Of a stretch of 64,000 bases of DNA, positions 1 to 8,712 are shown piece after piece (within the stretch, counting starts at the first letter, position 1; each line of letters starts with the position of its first letter). A model generated the notes under the pieces. The model made no database searches and was not told the DNA's origin. It worked only from the letters and a program-made list of their open reading frames with translations. The translations under genes were made by a program, and so were the position numbers. The DNA is from Hygrocybe punicea (taxonomy: Eukaryota > Basidiomycota > Agaricomycetes > Agaricales > Hygrophoraceae): contig OY744462.1 in assembly GCA_963556145.1 (NCBI GenBank), forward strand, positions 7,316,001 to 7,380,000, read 5' to 3'.

Positions 1-1390
1 ACACCCATCACCAGATTCATTCCTTGTCCTTCGCTATCCACCGCTCCATGACCATTGCTCTGCCAGCATGAAAACAAGAGTGTGCTTGGCACGAGCTTAC
101 ACCAAGAATAATCCCTCGTGATGTGGTCACCAGATGGAACTCTACCTATGATATGCTTCGATTCGCCATCTCGTATCAGAAACACATTGATGCCATCACA
201 GCCAACAAGCAAACTAAATTGTGGAAATATGAACTTTCCGAGAATGACTGGACCATACTTGAGGAGTTGATGTCAGTCCTTCAGGTTGGTTGTCTATCAT
301 GCTGATAATTAATCCCTGTTGTCTCACATGGTCATCCTAGCAATTCAAACAAGCCACCTGGTATTTCTCGTGGGCAGATGCCAGTATCACCACTGTAATT
401 CTGGCTATGGATCGTCTGACTAATGGTATGCGTGGCAACTGGTCTCTTGGACCTGCAGTCCTGGCTGCCCTGAAATTGGCTCGCATGAAAATGAACCGGT
501 ACTATTCCCTCACGGATTTGTCTGCTGTATACCGCATCACCATGGTCCTCCATCCTAGCATCAAACTTGAATACTTCTGGCAGCAGGACTGGGAAGAGGA
601 TTGGATCAAGGAGGCGGAGAATCTTGTTTGAGAGGAATACATATTGACCTATGAACAGAAAGGGGAAGTGATGAAGAATGCTGCCAAGTCTAATGCTGGG
701 CCCTCTTTGAACAATTTCATGGACTTCGCCACTGTGTCTGTTGGCACACAAAAGCAACGCAACGAGATTGATCAATATCTTCGCCATTCTGTTGAAACAG
801 TTCTGGATCCCCTTCAATGGTGGATCAATAACCACATTGTGTACCCAAATCTTTTGCATACGGCGCTTGACTATCCCAGCATTCCCTGTGGGCACATTTC
901 CAATTATTGTTAATATAGCATTGACTAATACGTTGTTCAGCCACTTCCACAAATGTTGAGAGGGTCTTTCCCCATGGCCATCACCTCCTCCCATTCACCT
1001 GCAACAGACTCTCTGCTAACACGACTTGTGCCCACCTCTGCCTTGGCTCTTGGTGCCACAATGATTTGATCTCTGTGAAGAACATCCTTGACGCTGTCAA
1101 TGAGAATATTGCTGGCAAGAGGAAGTGCGAGAAGGTCGCTGGGGATGATGTTGATGTTGATGTGAGCTAGATGGACTTTTTTAGTATAATTGTGTGTATG
1201 TAATGTGTTGCCGTGCTATAAAAACAGAAAACCATAGGAACTGGGGAAACCCTCCGGTGTCAGTGGTTTTCATCTAACCCTTATATGTAATCCATTGGAA
1301 AATGGACCCTGACCTGCTTAGCCACAGTTTCCACAGGTACAGGTGTAGGTTCTCTAAATTGGACCCGAGGGTTACCCATGTAAAACACTA
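1..1390 (+). mobile_element. hAT DNA transposon, right part (left end outside window)
   Basis: The segment contains a decayed hAT transposase on the + strand and ends in CACTA at 1386-1390. The terminal bases read inward as TAGTGTTTTACATGGGTAAC, which fits hAT terminal repeats (TAGNG) and resembles the ends of the other hAT elements in this window. Subterminal sequence is rich in ACCC/GGGT. Just beyond 1390 begins coding sequence for the dimerization region of another hAT transposase, so this copy appears to sit inside an older hAT. The left end and target-site duplication lie outside the window, so the insertion cannot be confirmed. Confidence 0.7.
102..1170 (+). pseudogene. hAT-family transposase, decayed
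   Basis: Translated pieces in shifting frames carry typical hAT transposase landmarks. They are VTRWNSTYDML near 125-155, a central segment at 360-630, and a C-terminal dimerization segment at about 900-1090 with VERVFPHGHHLLPFTCNRLS and CLGSWCHNDL. The enzyme family cuts and pastes DNA through an RNase H-like fold with an inserted helical domain. Here the frame is broken by several stops and shifts, with a stop after VGCLSC at 303 and another after AENLV at 629. Some breaks, for example around 283-340, could be short introns. The N-terminal BED finger would lie outside the window. Called inactive because no single open frame joins the domains. Confidence 0.8.
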
Positions 1391-1990
1391 GCAATCATAG
1401 TTTCTTCATAATGAATGGCAGGGGTCTACTGTGGTTTTTTGTTTGCTATACCAATTGTATCTGTGACAACCCTTACCCATGACCCCACAGGGTCTAGCTT
1501 AAAAACAAGCCTAGGATCATCCAAAATGGTTAAACACTGACTGAGATATGATTACAACAATGATTTAATCATATCTCAGTGAGTTCTTAACCATTTTGGA
1601 TGATCCCAGGCTTTTTTTAAAGCTGGCGGGTACAAAAATCCATACCCATACCCATACATACCCATGAACAAAAACCCACAGGGTCCTGGTGCCCTACAGT
1701 TCACTATTTCTTCAGTGTTAAGTGAGTGGGCATTCTCACAAGGTGGCATCACAATCTAAAAACACCAGAGCTACCTGAAAGGTGACATTGTCAAGGCACT
1801 ACAGTGTGTCAAGTGTGTTATTCAAAATGACTTACTTTTTGTGAAGCAGCTCTGCTCTGGAAGCTGAGCTGGAAGGTGATGAGGGTGAAGACAAGGTAGA
1901 TTGATCAGAAGAAGGCTGGGATGAGCTCCTAATCGAGGATGATGATGATGAACAAATTTTGGACACAATGTCAGAACTAGAATAGGATTC
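1391..1990 (+). pseudogene. Second hAT transposase, C-terminal dimerization remnant
   Basis: After the small element at 1409-1706 is set aside, the sequence reads as a hAT C-terminal domain. It gives SVLSEWAFSQGGI, then a segment with LKGDIVKALQCVKCVIQNDL, then an acidic tail. This differs from the dimerization region of the transposase at 102-1170, so it is a separate and older element. Stops interrupt it. It is the host of at least two hAT insertions: the one ending at 1390 and the one at 1409-1706. Confidence 0.6.
1409..1706. mobile_element. Short hAT-type MITE with internal foldback
   Basis: The 298-bp element is flanked by a perfect 8-bp duplication TTTCTTCA (1401-1408 and 1707-1714), the duplication size of hAT elements. 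Its ends read TAATGAATGGCAGGGG and, from the right, TAGTGAACTGTAGGGC. Inside, 1502-1553 pairs with 1565-1617 as an imperfect hairpin. Repeated ACCCATACCC motifs lie at 1640-1680. No coding potential was seen. It disrupts the older hAT transposase remnant. Confidence 0.8.
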
Positions 1991-2972
1991 TTTTTGGTTT
2001 TAAAGTTTGTTTACTATAATCTAATCAGGCCCAATACAACAGGGCTTCCCACGCACAGACACCTGCACTTGCCTTAGCTGGGGTACCTGCCAATGAACTC
2101 CTTAATGCACCCACGCTCTCCACCATTTGCAACCACCCCAAACTTTTCAAGATCATGATACCGATCCATGTTAGTATCTTCGCTCATTCCTACACAGCCA
2201 CCCCAACTGCCCTTTCATGGACTACATCTCCTGTGTACTATGTACCAGTTCCTGGCCCTGGGCTTGGACTGAAGACCTGAATTACCTCATCACAGGGGAC
2301 AATTCCCACTGTCCCATCACAAATCCTGAACACTGCACTTTCTTATTTGCACAACATGATGCCACCTTGGCCAACTGTCATCCTCATTGGGACACAACCT
2401 CCACCCAGGCATGTACAGCATGCATTTGGGGGTGATCCTCAAACTGCATGCTACAAAACTCCACATGATCATGGACCAGAGTGCAGAACATTCTCTCAGA
2501 ACTCTCTCATTGCAAAGGAGGACTGGTTCATCCATATAGACACCCTACACCAACTCGGTGACACACTATGCTGCGTCCATACTGCTGAGCCATCTCACCA
2601 GCTTATCATCTTCAAATCTGACATGTCCCAAGTGTACCGACTAATGCCAATGGCCCCTCCATGGCAAATACAGCAGGTCATGAACATTGACAATGAGCAT
2701 TTCATCAACTGGTGTAACCACTTGGGAATGGCACTGGGGGATGGGTCTTTGGCACCTTCACCTGCCTCGTCACTTGTAGTGTATTGCACGGGTAACCCCC
2801 GTGTACTTTTGGGGATACCCATACCCGTACCCATGAATACCCATACCCATGGTGACGGGTACGGGTTTTGTGCCAGGTCTTTTTTTTCTTACCCATACCC
2901 GACCCGTACCCGTACCCATAGTGGGTAACCCACGGGTCTCACACTCGCGACACCGGACATGCACACCCTTTT

Positions 2973-3025
2973 ACCTTGCGACACCGGACATGTGTCAATT
3001 GACGTACGCCGTGTGAGTGCGAGGA
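2973..3025. repeat. 55-nt palindrome module, copy 1
   Basis: Begins ACCTTGCGACAC and ends GTGCGAGGA around a TCAATTGACG core. A related half copy, CTCGCGACACCGGACATG, starts at 2944. Lies in hAT element A. Confidence 0.65.
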
Positions 3026-3348
3026 ATGGGTCCGGGCCCAGTGCAATGTAGTTGGTGGGTGGTGGGCGCAAAGCCAGGTGATTGCATCGTTGGATGCCTG
3101 GGCCAGTGGACACATGGGCTGGTGGACACATGGGCCGGTGGACATGTGGCGTGGGCTGGTGGAATTGCCAGTGAGAAACTCACCTGGCGACCAGGGAGTG
3201 GGTGCACTACACCCCCGGTCTTTCTTTGCTTGGCGTGGACGTGAGGTGAATGGGGGTGGATGTCTTCAGGCACTCTGGCCCATTGCTGACTGGCATGCGG
3301 GGGGCCTGGGATAAGTCTTGAGCCCCGTTGTCCTGCTTGGTGCCTGTT

Positions 3349-3403
3349 ACCTCGCGAATGACGTTGACACGTCAGTCGATGTGTAAGGGCGTGTTTGTGA
3401 GGT
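3349..3403. repeat. 55-nt palindrome module, copy 2
   Basis: Begins ACCTCGCGAA, ends TTTGTGAGGT, with ACACGTCAGTCGATGTGT in the centre. Exactly 55 nt, in hAT element A, directly followed by ATGG so that GAG/GTATGG resembles a splice donor. Confidence 0.7.
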
Positions 3404-3456
3404 ATGGTGGGGCCTGGGATGAGTCTTGAACGCCATTGTCCTTCTTGGTGCCTGTT

Positions 3457-3500
3457 AACTCGCGAACACGCCCTGACATGTCAGGGCGTGTTCGTGAGGT
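3457..3500. repeat. Palindrome module, copy 3 (shortened)
   Basis: A 44-nt version. It contains a perfect 16-bp inverted repeat centred between 3478 and 3479 (arms 3463-3478 and 3479-3494, GAACACGCCCTGACA and its complement). Flanked by AACTCGCG and CGTGAGGT, so it is the same module with a smaller interior. Confidence 0.7.
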
Positions 3501-4561
3501 ATGGAATTAGTCCATGTCAATGGAAGTAGAATCTGAATACATACCTGGGCCAGTAGGTGGGCACACCACCCTCCCGACCATCCTCTCCATTGCTGTTGTC
3601 GTGGTCTTTGTCACTGTGGTCTTCTATCATCTTGTTGTCGTGGTTGGATTGTTGCAGTTGCAGTTGAACCCGACGTGTCATTTCATGTGACTGAATGTCA
3701 CGGATTACCCGTCGCGGGTATGGGTAATCACACAGGTACAAATTGCTGTACCCGTACCCACACCTGTGGCTGTACCCATGGCAAAACCCGCGGGTTTACC
3801 CATACCCGTGCAATACACTAGTCACTTGGATCGCCATCTTCATTCTGCTGCTTTACAACCCCTTTACCTATGTTGACAACAACCTTTCCTGGGAGTTCAC
3901 AGATAATCTTACGTGGTACCCCCTTACAACAAACAGATGCCCACTAAACAGGCCCATCTCCTCACCCTTTGGGATGAACTCAGTATACCGCATGAGGAAT
4001 GGAAGCAGGAGTGGGGGGAATCCCTCATGATCATTGGTTTCGAAGTTGACCCCAATGCTCTCACCATTATGATGCTGACCCAGCATCATGCAGAACTCCT
4101 CCTCACCCTACATGCCTTTGTGACTGTGGGCCAATGCCACCCCCTCCATGAATTCCAGAGGATGGCTGGCTGGGTAAATTGGGCCCTCAACATCTACCCA
4201 TGCTTGTGCCCCAGCCTCTTGATGCTCTACCACAAGATGTCTGGGAAATTGATTCCCCACCAGCAGCTCTGGGGGAATTCCACCCTTGTCCATGAGCTCA
4301 CCTGGACTACTCACCACATCGAATGCTCCACAGGCATCCACATCATTCTTTCCACTGCCTGGTCCACTGACGACGCCAACTTCACCCTGTCCTCAGATGC
4401 CTGCTCCACTGGCATGGGATTTTGGTCCCCATAGATGCCTTCTGGCCACCACTGGAAATGCCTCCTCAACAGCAACCCTGACTCCCGAATATTCTACTTG
4501 GAAGCTTTGGCCATCCTCCCCACCCTGCATTTCATGTCCCTTAACACCCAGCCCCTCCCAT

Positions 4562-5660
4562 TAGGGTTTGAAAGTCCAGTCCAGTCCGGTTTTTTGACAA
4601 ATTTCCAAAAGACTGCAACCGGAACTGGTTGCCATAACACCACAAGATGGCACAAACTGGACTCAACCGCTCAGAACCGGTCTCTTGCAGTTCAGTTGCT
4701 GTCTTCTAACCAGATTTAACTGGTCCTTACATTAACCGGTTGCTAAACCAGTTGAAACCGGTCAGAACTGAAGTAAATATACTAAACCGAAGTAAATATA
4801 CTAACTACCAACTAATGTATTAAATTTTAATAAATAAAATGGGGCGTTGGCAGCCCCAGCATGTTCAAGTTGGTAGTTGGCAGCCACGATTGTGAGCACA
4901 TCGGTGATCGCATTGGGTGCACAGGTAGGCGCAGACACGTTGGCCACTCTGTTGGGTGCGTGGGTGGTTGTGGATGCGTTGGCGTGTTGGCGGCCCTGTT
5001 GCTGGTGTTGTGGTGGGTGCCCAACACGGCCATCCTCCGAGTCCCGGTTACCTCACGGTTGCAGCACCGACGTCGATTGATGTGGCGGTGTGCATCCACG
5101 AGGTATGTTGGGGGTTGGTGGTGGGATGGCCATGGCTGTCATTGTCATTGTGGTCGTTGTGGTCATTGTCATTGTCGGGGTGGTGGTGGTGGTGGCCATC
5201 GTTGTCATCCTCGTCCTCACCACCTGTCGTCCTCGTCAGGTGTTTGTGTTGTTTGTGTTGGTACTGCTGTTGTCGTCGTTTGTGTAATTAGGAGCTGAGA
5301 AAACAAAAAAAAAACAAAAAACAAAAAAATTACTTACCTTCTGCAGCGTGGATGGGTGCGCCAACCCCCGTTGCCTTTCTCGTATTGCATTCCCTCATGA
5401 CACCGCCGTTTTGCTGCCATCATCGTCGTTTGCCACCGTCGTTGTCATTTGCTGAACTTGTAGTGAGTTGAGTTGTAACAGGTTGTAACAGGTTGTAACC
5501 AGTTACAACTTGGTTGCATAAGCTTCATCCACATTGGGAAACTACAACCGGCAACTCCCAAAAGTGGCCCAACTGCAACCAGCAGTCCAGTTTTTTTGCA
5601 GTTGGGTCCGGTCCAGTTCCAGTTTTTTTCCAGTCCTATGGACTGGACTTTAAAACACTA
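4562..5660. mobile_element. Non-autonomous hAT element B
   Basis: The 1099-bp element has a perfect 8-bp duplication CCTCCCAT (4554-4561 and 5661-5668). Its ends read TAGGGTTTGAAAGTCCAGTC and, from the right, TAGTGTTTTAAAGTCCAGTC. The subterminal regions are rich in CCAGTCC/GGTTGYAACC motifs rather than ACCC repeats, so it is a different hAT subfamily from element A. The interior has GTCATTGTCATT/GTGGTG triplet runs, one copy of the 55-nt palindrome (5050-5104) and, on the minus strand, a good intron (donor reading AAG/GTAAGTAA near 5337, acceptor CTCAG near 5294). No transposase domain was seen. Confidence 0.88.
5050..5104. repeat. 55-nt palindrome module, copy 4
   Basis: Begins ACCTCACGGTTGCAGC and ends CATCCACGAGGT around GACGTCGATTGATG. 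Exactly 55 nt, in hAT element B, and closely similar to the copy in element C although the two elements have different terminal repeats. Confidence 0.75.
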
Positions 5661-6189
5661 CCTCCCATGCTGTATCACCCTGTTTTGCAATAACACAAAC
5701 ACCATTGACATCTTCAACTCCCTATGCGCCCTTAGTGAATGTCACGGGTCTACCGTGGGTTTTTTTCGCCGACCCGTACCCATACCCGGCAATACCCGTT
5801 AGTGCTGCCAAAGTTCGGTTCAGAACCGATCCGAACCCGGTTCGGGGTTCAGGTAACCCCTGGGGTGTCAAAATGGTTCACAAACGGTTCAGAACCGCCA
5901 AACCGATGTCCACAGGTGTGTATTTTTCGCTCAAATGAAAGTTGTACTTACATGCCAATTTCGGCAAATTTCCATTTTAGTCACCAAAGTAACAAAGTTT
6001 ATTCTCAGCCACAACAACATCATGACAACACCCACACAAGAGTAGCCATCGAACGCAAGCGTTCAAGGTAAATTGATACATTTTTACTTTCATTATTGTT
6101 TGTTTCCTTTTACTGATACTTTTTTAGGTACTCCTACTAGCCAAAACGAAGTTGGAAGCCACCACAATGAGACAATGACAATGACAACC

Positions 6190-7030
6190 AAGACGGCACC
6201 ATGCAAGCACCAGCACCAGCATCTGAGGTGGCGGCAACAGCAGCACCAGCACCAACAGCAGCACCAGCACCAACACCAACACCAGCACCAACACCAGCAC
6301 CAGCGACGCACCAGCACCAACACCAACACCAACAGCAGCACCAGCACAATAGTAAGTACACTTTTTTATTTCTATGTTACTAACTACTTCGCAAAGCATC
6401 GCAGGTCATCACCAGCACCAGCACATCACCAGCACCAGCAGTAGCACTGGCAGCAACAGTGTCGACAGCACCGGCGGCGGCACCAGCACAACACCAGCAA
6501 CAGCAGCATCAACAGCAGCAGGAATGGCACCAGGGGCGGCACCAGCCACCAACACCAGCCCAGCGACAACACCAGCAGCAGCAGCGGCATCAACAGCACC
6601 GGGGGTGGCACAGGCATGCCCACGTGAATGCCAATGCCAGCGGTGGATCCATCATCAACACCAGCACCGGCACCAGCACCACCAGCATCAGCGATGGCAG
6701 TGACAAAGGGCCAGCAAGGTATGTATTTTTATTTATTTCTATCTTACTAACTACGCGAGGAACAGTAGGTCGTGCCACATCAGCAGCACCAGCGCAATGT
6801 CAGCAACAGCATCAACAGCACTAGCAGCGGCACCAGCACAACACCACTAGCAGCAGGAGCAGTGGCTCCACCAGCAGCAGTGTCAATGGCACCGGGGCTG
6901 GCACCAACCAACACCAACACCACTGGGAGAAGCGGCGGCAGCACTGGCACCAGCACCAACACCACCCTCAACACGAGAAGCACCTGCAGTGTCAACAGCA
7001 CAGGGGGCGGCACCACCAGCACCAAAGGTG
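6190..7030 (+). repeat. CAGCAC/CAACAC imperfect triplet repeat tract
   Basis: Nearly continuous imperfect repeats of CAG, CAC, ACC and GCA triplets lie inside hAT element D. All three frames on either strand stay open over long stretches, giving Q/H-, P/A- or T/S-rich strings on + and V/L/C/W-rich strings on the minus strand. The long open frames here are therefore composition artefacts unless transcripts show otherwise. The intron-like breaks at 6351-6404 and 6719-6768 are the only non-repetitive interruptions. Confidence 0.85.
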
Positions 7031-7057
7031 GGTACCAGGTCCCCACCCCCAGTGAAC

Positions 7058-7112
7058 ACCTCACGAACACGCAGCCCGGCGTCAATTGACGTTGGGGCTA
7101 TGTTCGCGAGGT
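7058..7112. repeat. 55-nt palindrome module, copy 5
   Basis: Begins ACCTCACGAACACGC and ends TGTTCGCGAGGT around GCGTCAATTGACGT. Exactly 55 nt, in hAT element D. Confidence 0.75.
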
Positions 7113-7834
7113 TACCGGGAGGTGGGTGCCTCACCAGTGCCAGGCGATACCTGCGGGTAATGCCATATTTGAATATTTACCACAATATAATGAGGTTCCT
7201 AGTGAGATTAAATAGTTACAGTAATATATAGTGAATTTTTTTTGTAAAATGTGTGATAATACTAAAATTGAGTGTCTGAACCGTTCATGAACCCGGTTCG
7301 GGCCCTGAAAGAAAAATGCGAACGGTTCATTGCAAGAGACATAGCTGGGCATTTTCCTTTGAACAAAGACTTGTAACACTTCTTGCAAATGCCATGAAGA
7401 TCTTTAATTATTACAGGGCTGTCTGAAGATTCAATTGGATCATTTACTGGTGGTTCAGGTTCAGTTCACATGAAAGTCTGAACTGAACCCAGAGTTCAGT
7501 TCAGAGTTCAGCCAAAATGGGTCTGAACTGGACTGAACTGAACTTCGGTAGCACTAATACCGTACCTGTGACAGCAGGTACGGTTATCCATGGGTTTGGC
7601 CTGTGGGTTCACCACTGAAATTTAACAAATATATATTATTCTATAATAAACTACAAATTTTATTTAACTATTCAAACAAGTGGAGGGGTGGGAGTGGGAG
7701 TGGAAGAGAGTGTGTGGGAGTGGGAGAGGGGGAGGGGGAGAGTGGTGGTGGCTGAGGCAGCGATGATGGCCGGTCATCGTGGTGATCTGGGTTGGCCGCG
7801 ACCAGGTGGTGGGCACACCACCATCCTCCCGGTT

Positions 7835-7889
7835 ACCTCGCAGTTGCAGCGCCGACGTCAATTGACGGGGCGGTGCGCATCCGCGAGGT
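7835..7889. repeat. 55-nt palindrome module, copy 6
   Basis: Begins ACCTCGCAGTTGCAGC and ends GCATCCGCGAGGT around GACGTCAATTGACG. Exactly 55 nt, in hAT element C. Preceded by CCCGGTT as in element B. Confidence 0.75.
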
Positions 7890-8712
7890 ACGTTGGTGGT
7901 GGGATGGCAGTGGCCTTTGTCGTCGCGGTTGTGGTTGTGGTTGTGGTTGTGGTTGTGGTCGTGCCAGTGGTCGTGCTAGTGGTTGTGGTTGTGGTCGCTG
8001 TGGTGGTCGCTGTGGTGGTCGCTGTGGTGGTCGTGGTGGTCGTTGTTGACGTTGTTGTTGTTGTCATCATTGTCCTATTTGGAGGGCCATACGTTGTCGT
8101 TGTCGTTGTAGCGGTAGTGGTGGCTGCCATCATCACCCTCGTCCTCACCGCCTGTTGTCCGAGTCGGGTGTGTAGTGTTGGTGTTGTTGGTACTGCTGTC
8201 ATCGTCGTTTGTGTAATTAGTAGCTAAGAAAAAAAACAAAAAAACACTTACTTACTGCAACGGGGGGTGGGTGCACCGCCCTCCTGCTGCCCTTCTCCCC
8301 ATGTCCCGTCGTTGTCCATCGTTGTTGTTGCCATTCTCGTTGTTGTTGTCGCCATTGCTGTTGCTGGTTGAGAGCAAACCGGATGTCACGCGGTCGTGAC
8401 ACTACTCGCAATAAACCTGTGTGACCCATGCCACGGGTACGGGTTTGGGCCGCGTCCGGATTTGGCTACCTGTACCTGTACCCGTGGCTACCCGTGATCA
8501 AAACCCCGCAGGGTCGCTATACCCCTGCAGTCCACTATGCGCCCTCCCCCCTCACAACCCCATCCTGATAGCTGCCATTGACCTCTCCCTCCATTATGGA
8601 TTCCAGTTCCACATTTTCCACATCTCTGGATCTGCGAATATCATCATCAACACCCTCTCCCATGGCCACGACATGGTCCGCTCCATGACCCCCCTGATGT
8701 ACATCATGTCCT

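Larger units (their letters stand above)
2777..3820. mobile_element. Non-autonomous hAT element A
   Basis: The 1044-bp element has a perfect 18-bp terminal inverted repeat, TAGTGTATTGCACGGGTA, and an 8-bp target duplication GTCACTTG (2769-2776 and 3821-3828). It splits the DIRS-like RT gene. Both ends carry arrays of ACCCATACCCGTACCC-type motifs. Internally it holds three copies of the palindrome described separately (2973-3025, 3349-3403 and a shortened 3457-3500) and dyads of the form GTGGGTGCACTAC (3198-3215) and GTGGGCACACCACC (3558-3573). On the minus strand, 3517-3741 can encode a short Q/N/D-rich peptide. No transposase is present. Confidence 0.9.
5800..7556. mobile_element. Nested hAT element D with (CAG/CAC) triplet core
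   Basis: The ends are TAGTGCTGCCAAAGTTCGGT and, from the right, TAGTGCTACCGAAGTTCAGT, both followed by GGTTCAGAACC-type subterminal motifs. The flanks ATACCCGT and ATACCGTA look like an 8-bp duplication with one base lost. The interior is 900 bp of CAG/CAC/ACC triplets split by three intron-like segments on the + strand (about 6068-6127, 6351-6404 and 6719-6768, each with GTAAGT/GTATGT-type donor and TAG/CAG acceptor), then a palindrome copy at 7058-7112. No transposase was found; any protein made would be a Gln/His/Ala/Pro repeat. Confidence 0.8.
5733..8537. mobile_element. Non-autonomous hAT element C, with nested element D
   Basis: Flanked by a perfect 8-bp duplication TGCGCCCT (5725-5732 and 8538-8545). 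The ends read TAGTGAATGTCACGGGTC and, from the right, TAGTGGACTGCAGGGGTA. Removing it and one duplication joins the DIRS RNase H codons exactly (SLCAL to PPHNPIL). Element D (5800-7556) is nested near its left end, so C itself is about 1.05 kb. C carries ACCCGTACCC arrays, GTTGTGGTTGTGG runs at 7915-8150, a palindrome copy at 7835-7889, GTGCACC-type dyads at 7807-7822 and 8264-8281, and a minus-strand intron (donor near 8258, acceptor near 8222) like that of element B. Confidence 0.88.

Noticed and set aside
3400..3500. CRISPR-like or tRNA structures in the palindromic repeats
   Set aside because: Copies are scattered singly in transposons of a eukaryote, with no spacer array or cloverleaf.
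6093..6824. Gln/His-, Leu/Val- and Cys/Trp-rich open frames as proteins
   Set aside because: All are readings of one CAG/CAC repeat tract on both strands; no domain and no codon preference.
7688..8227. Long Val-rich open frame (and Thr-rich reverse frame) as a gene
   Set aside because: It is translation of GTT/GTG/GTC triplet runs inside hAT element C and is open in several frames at once.
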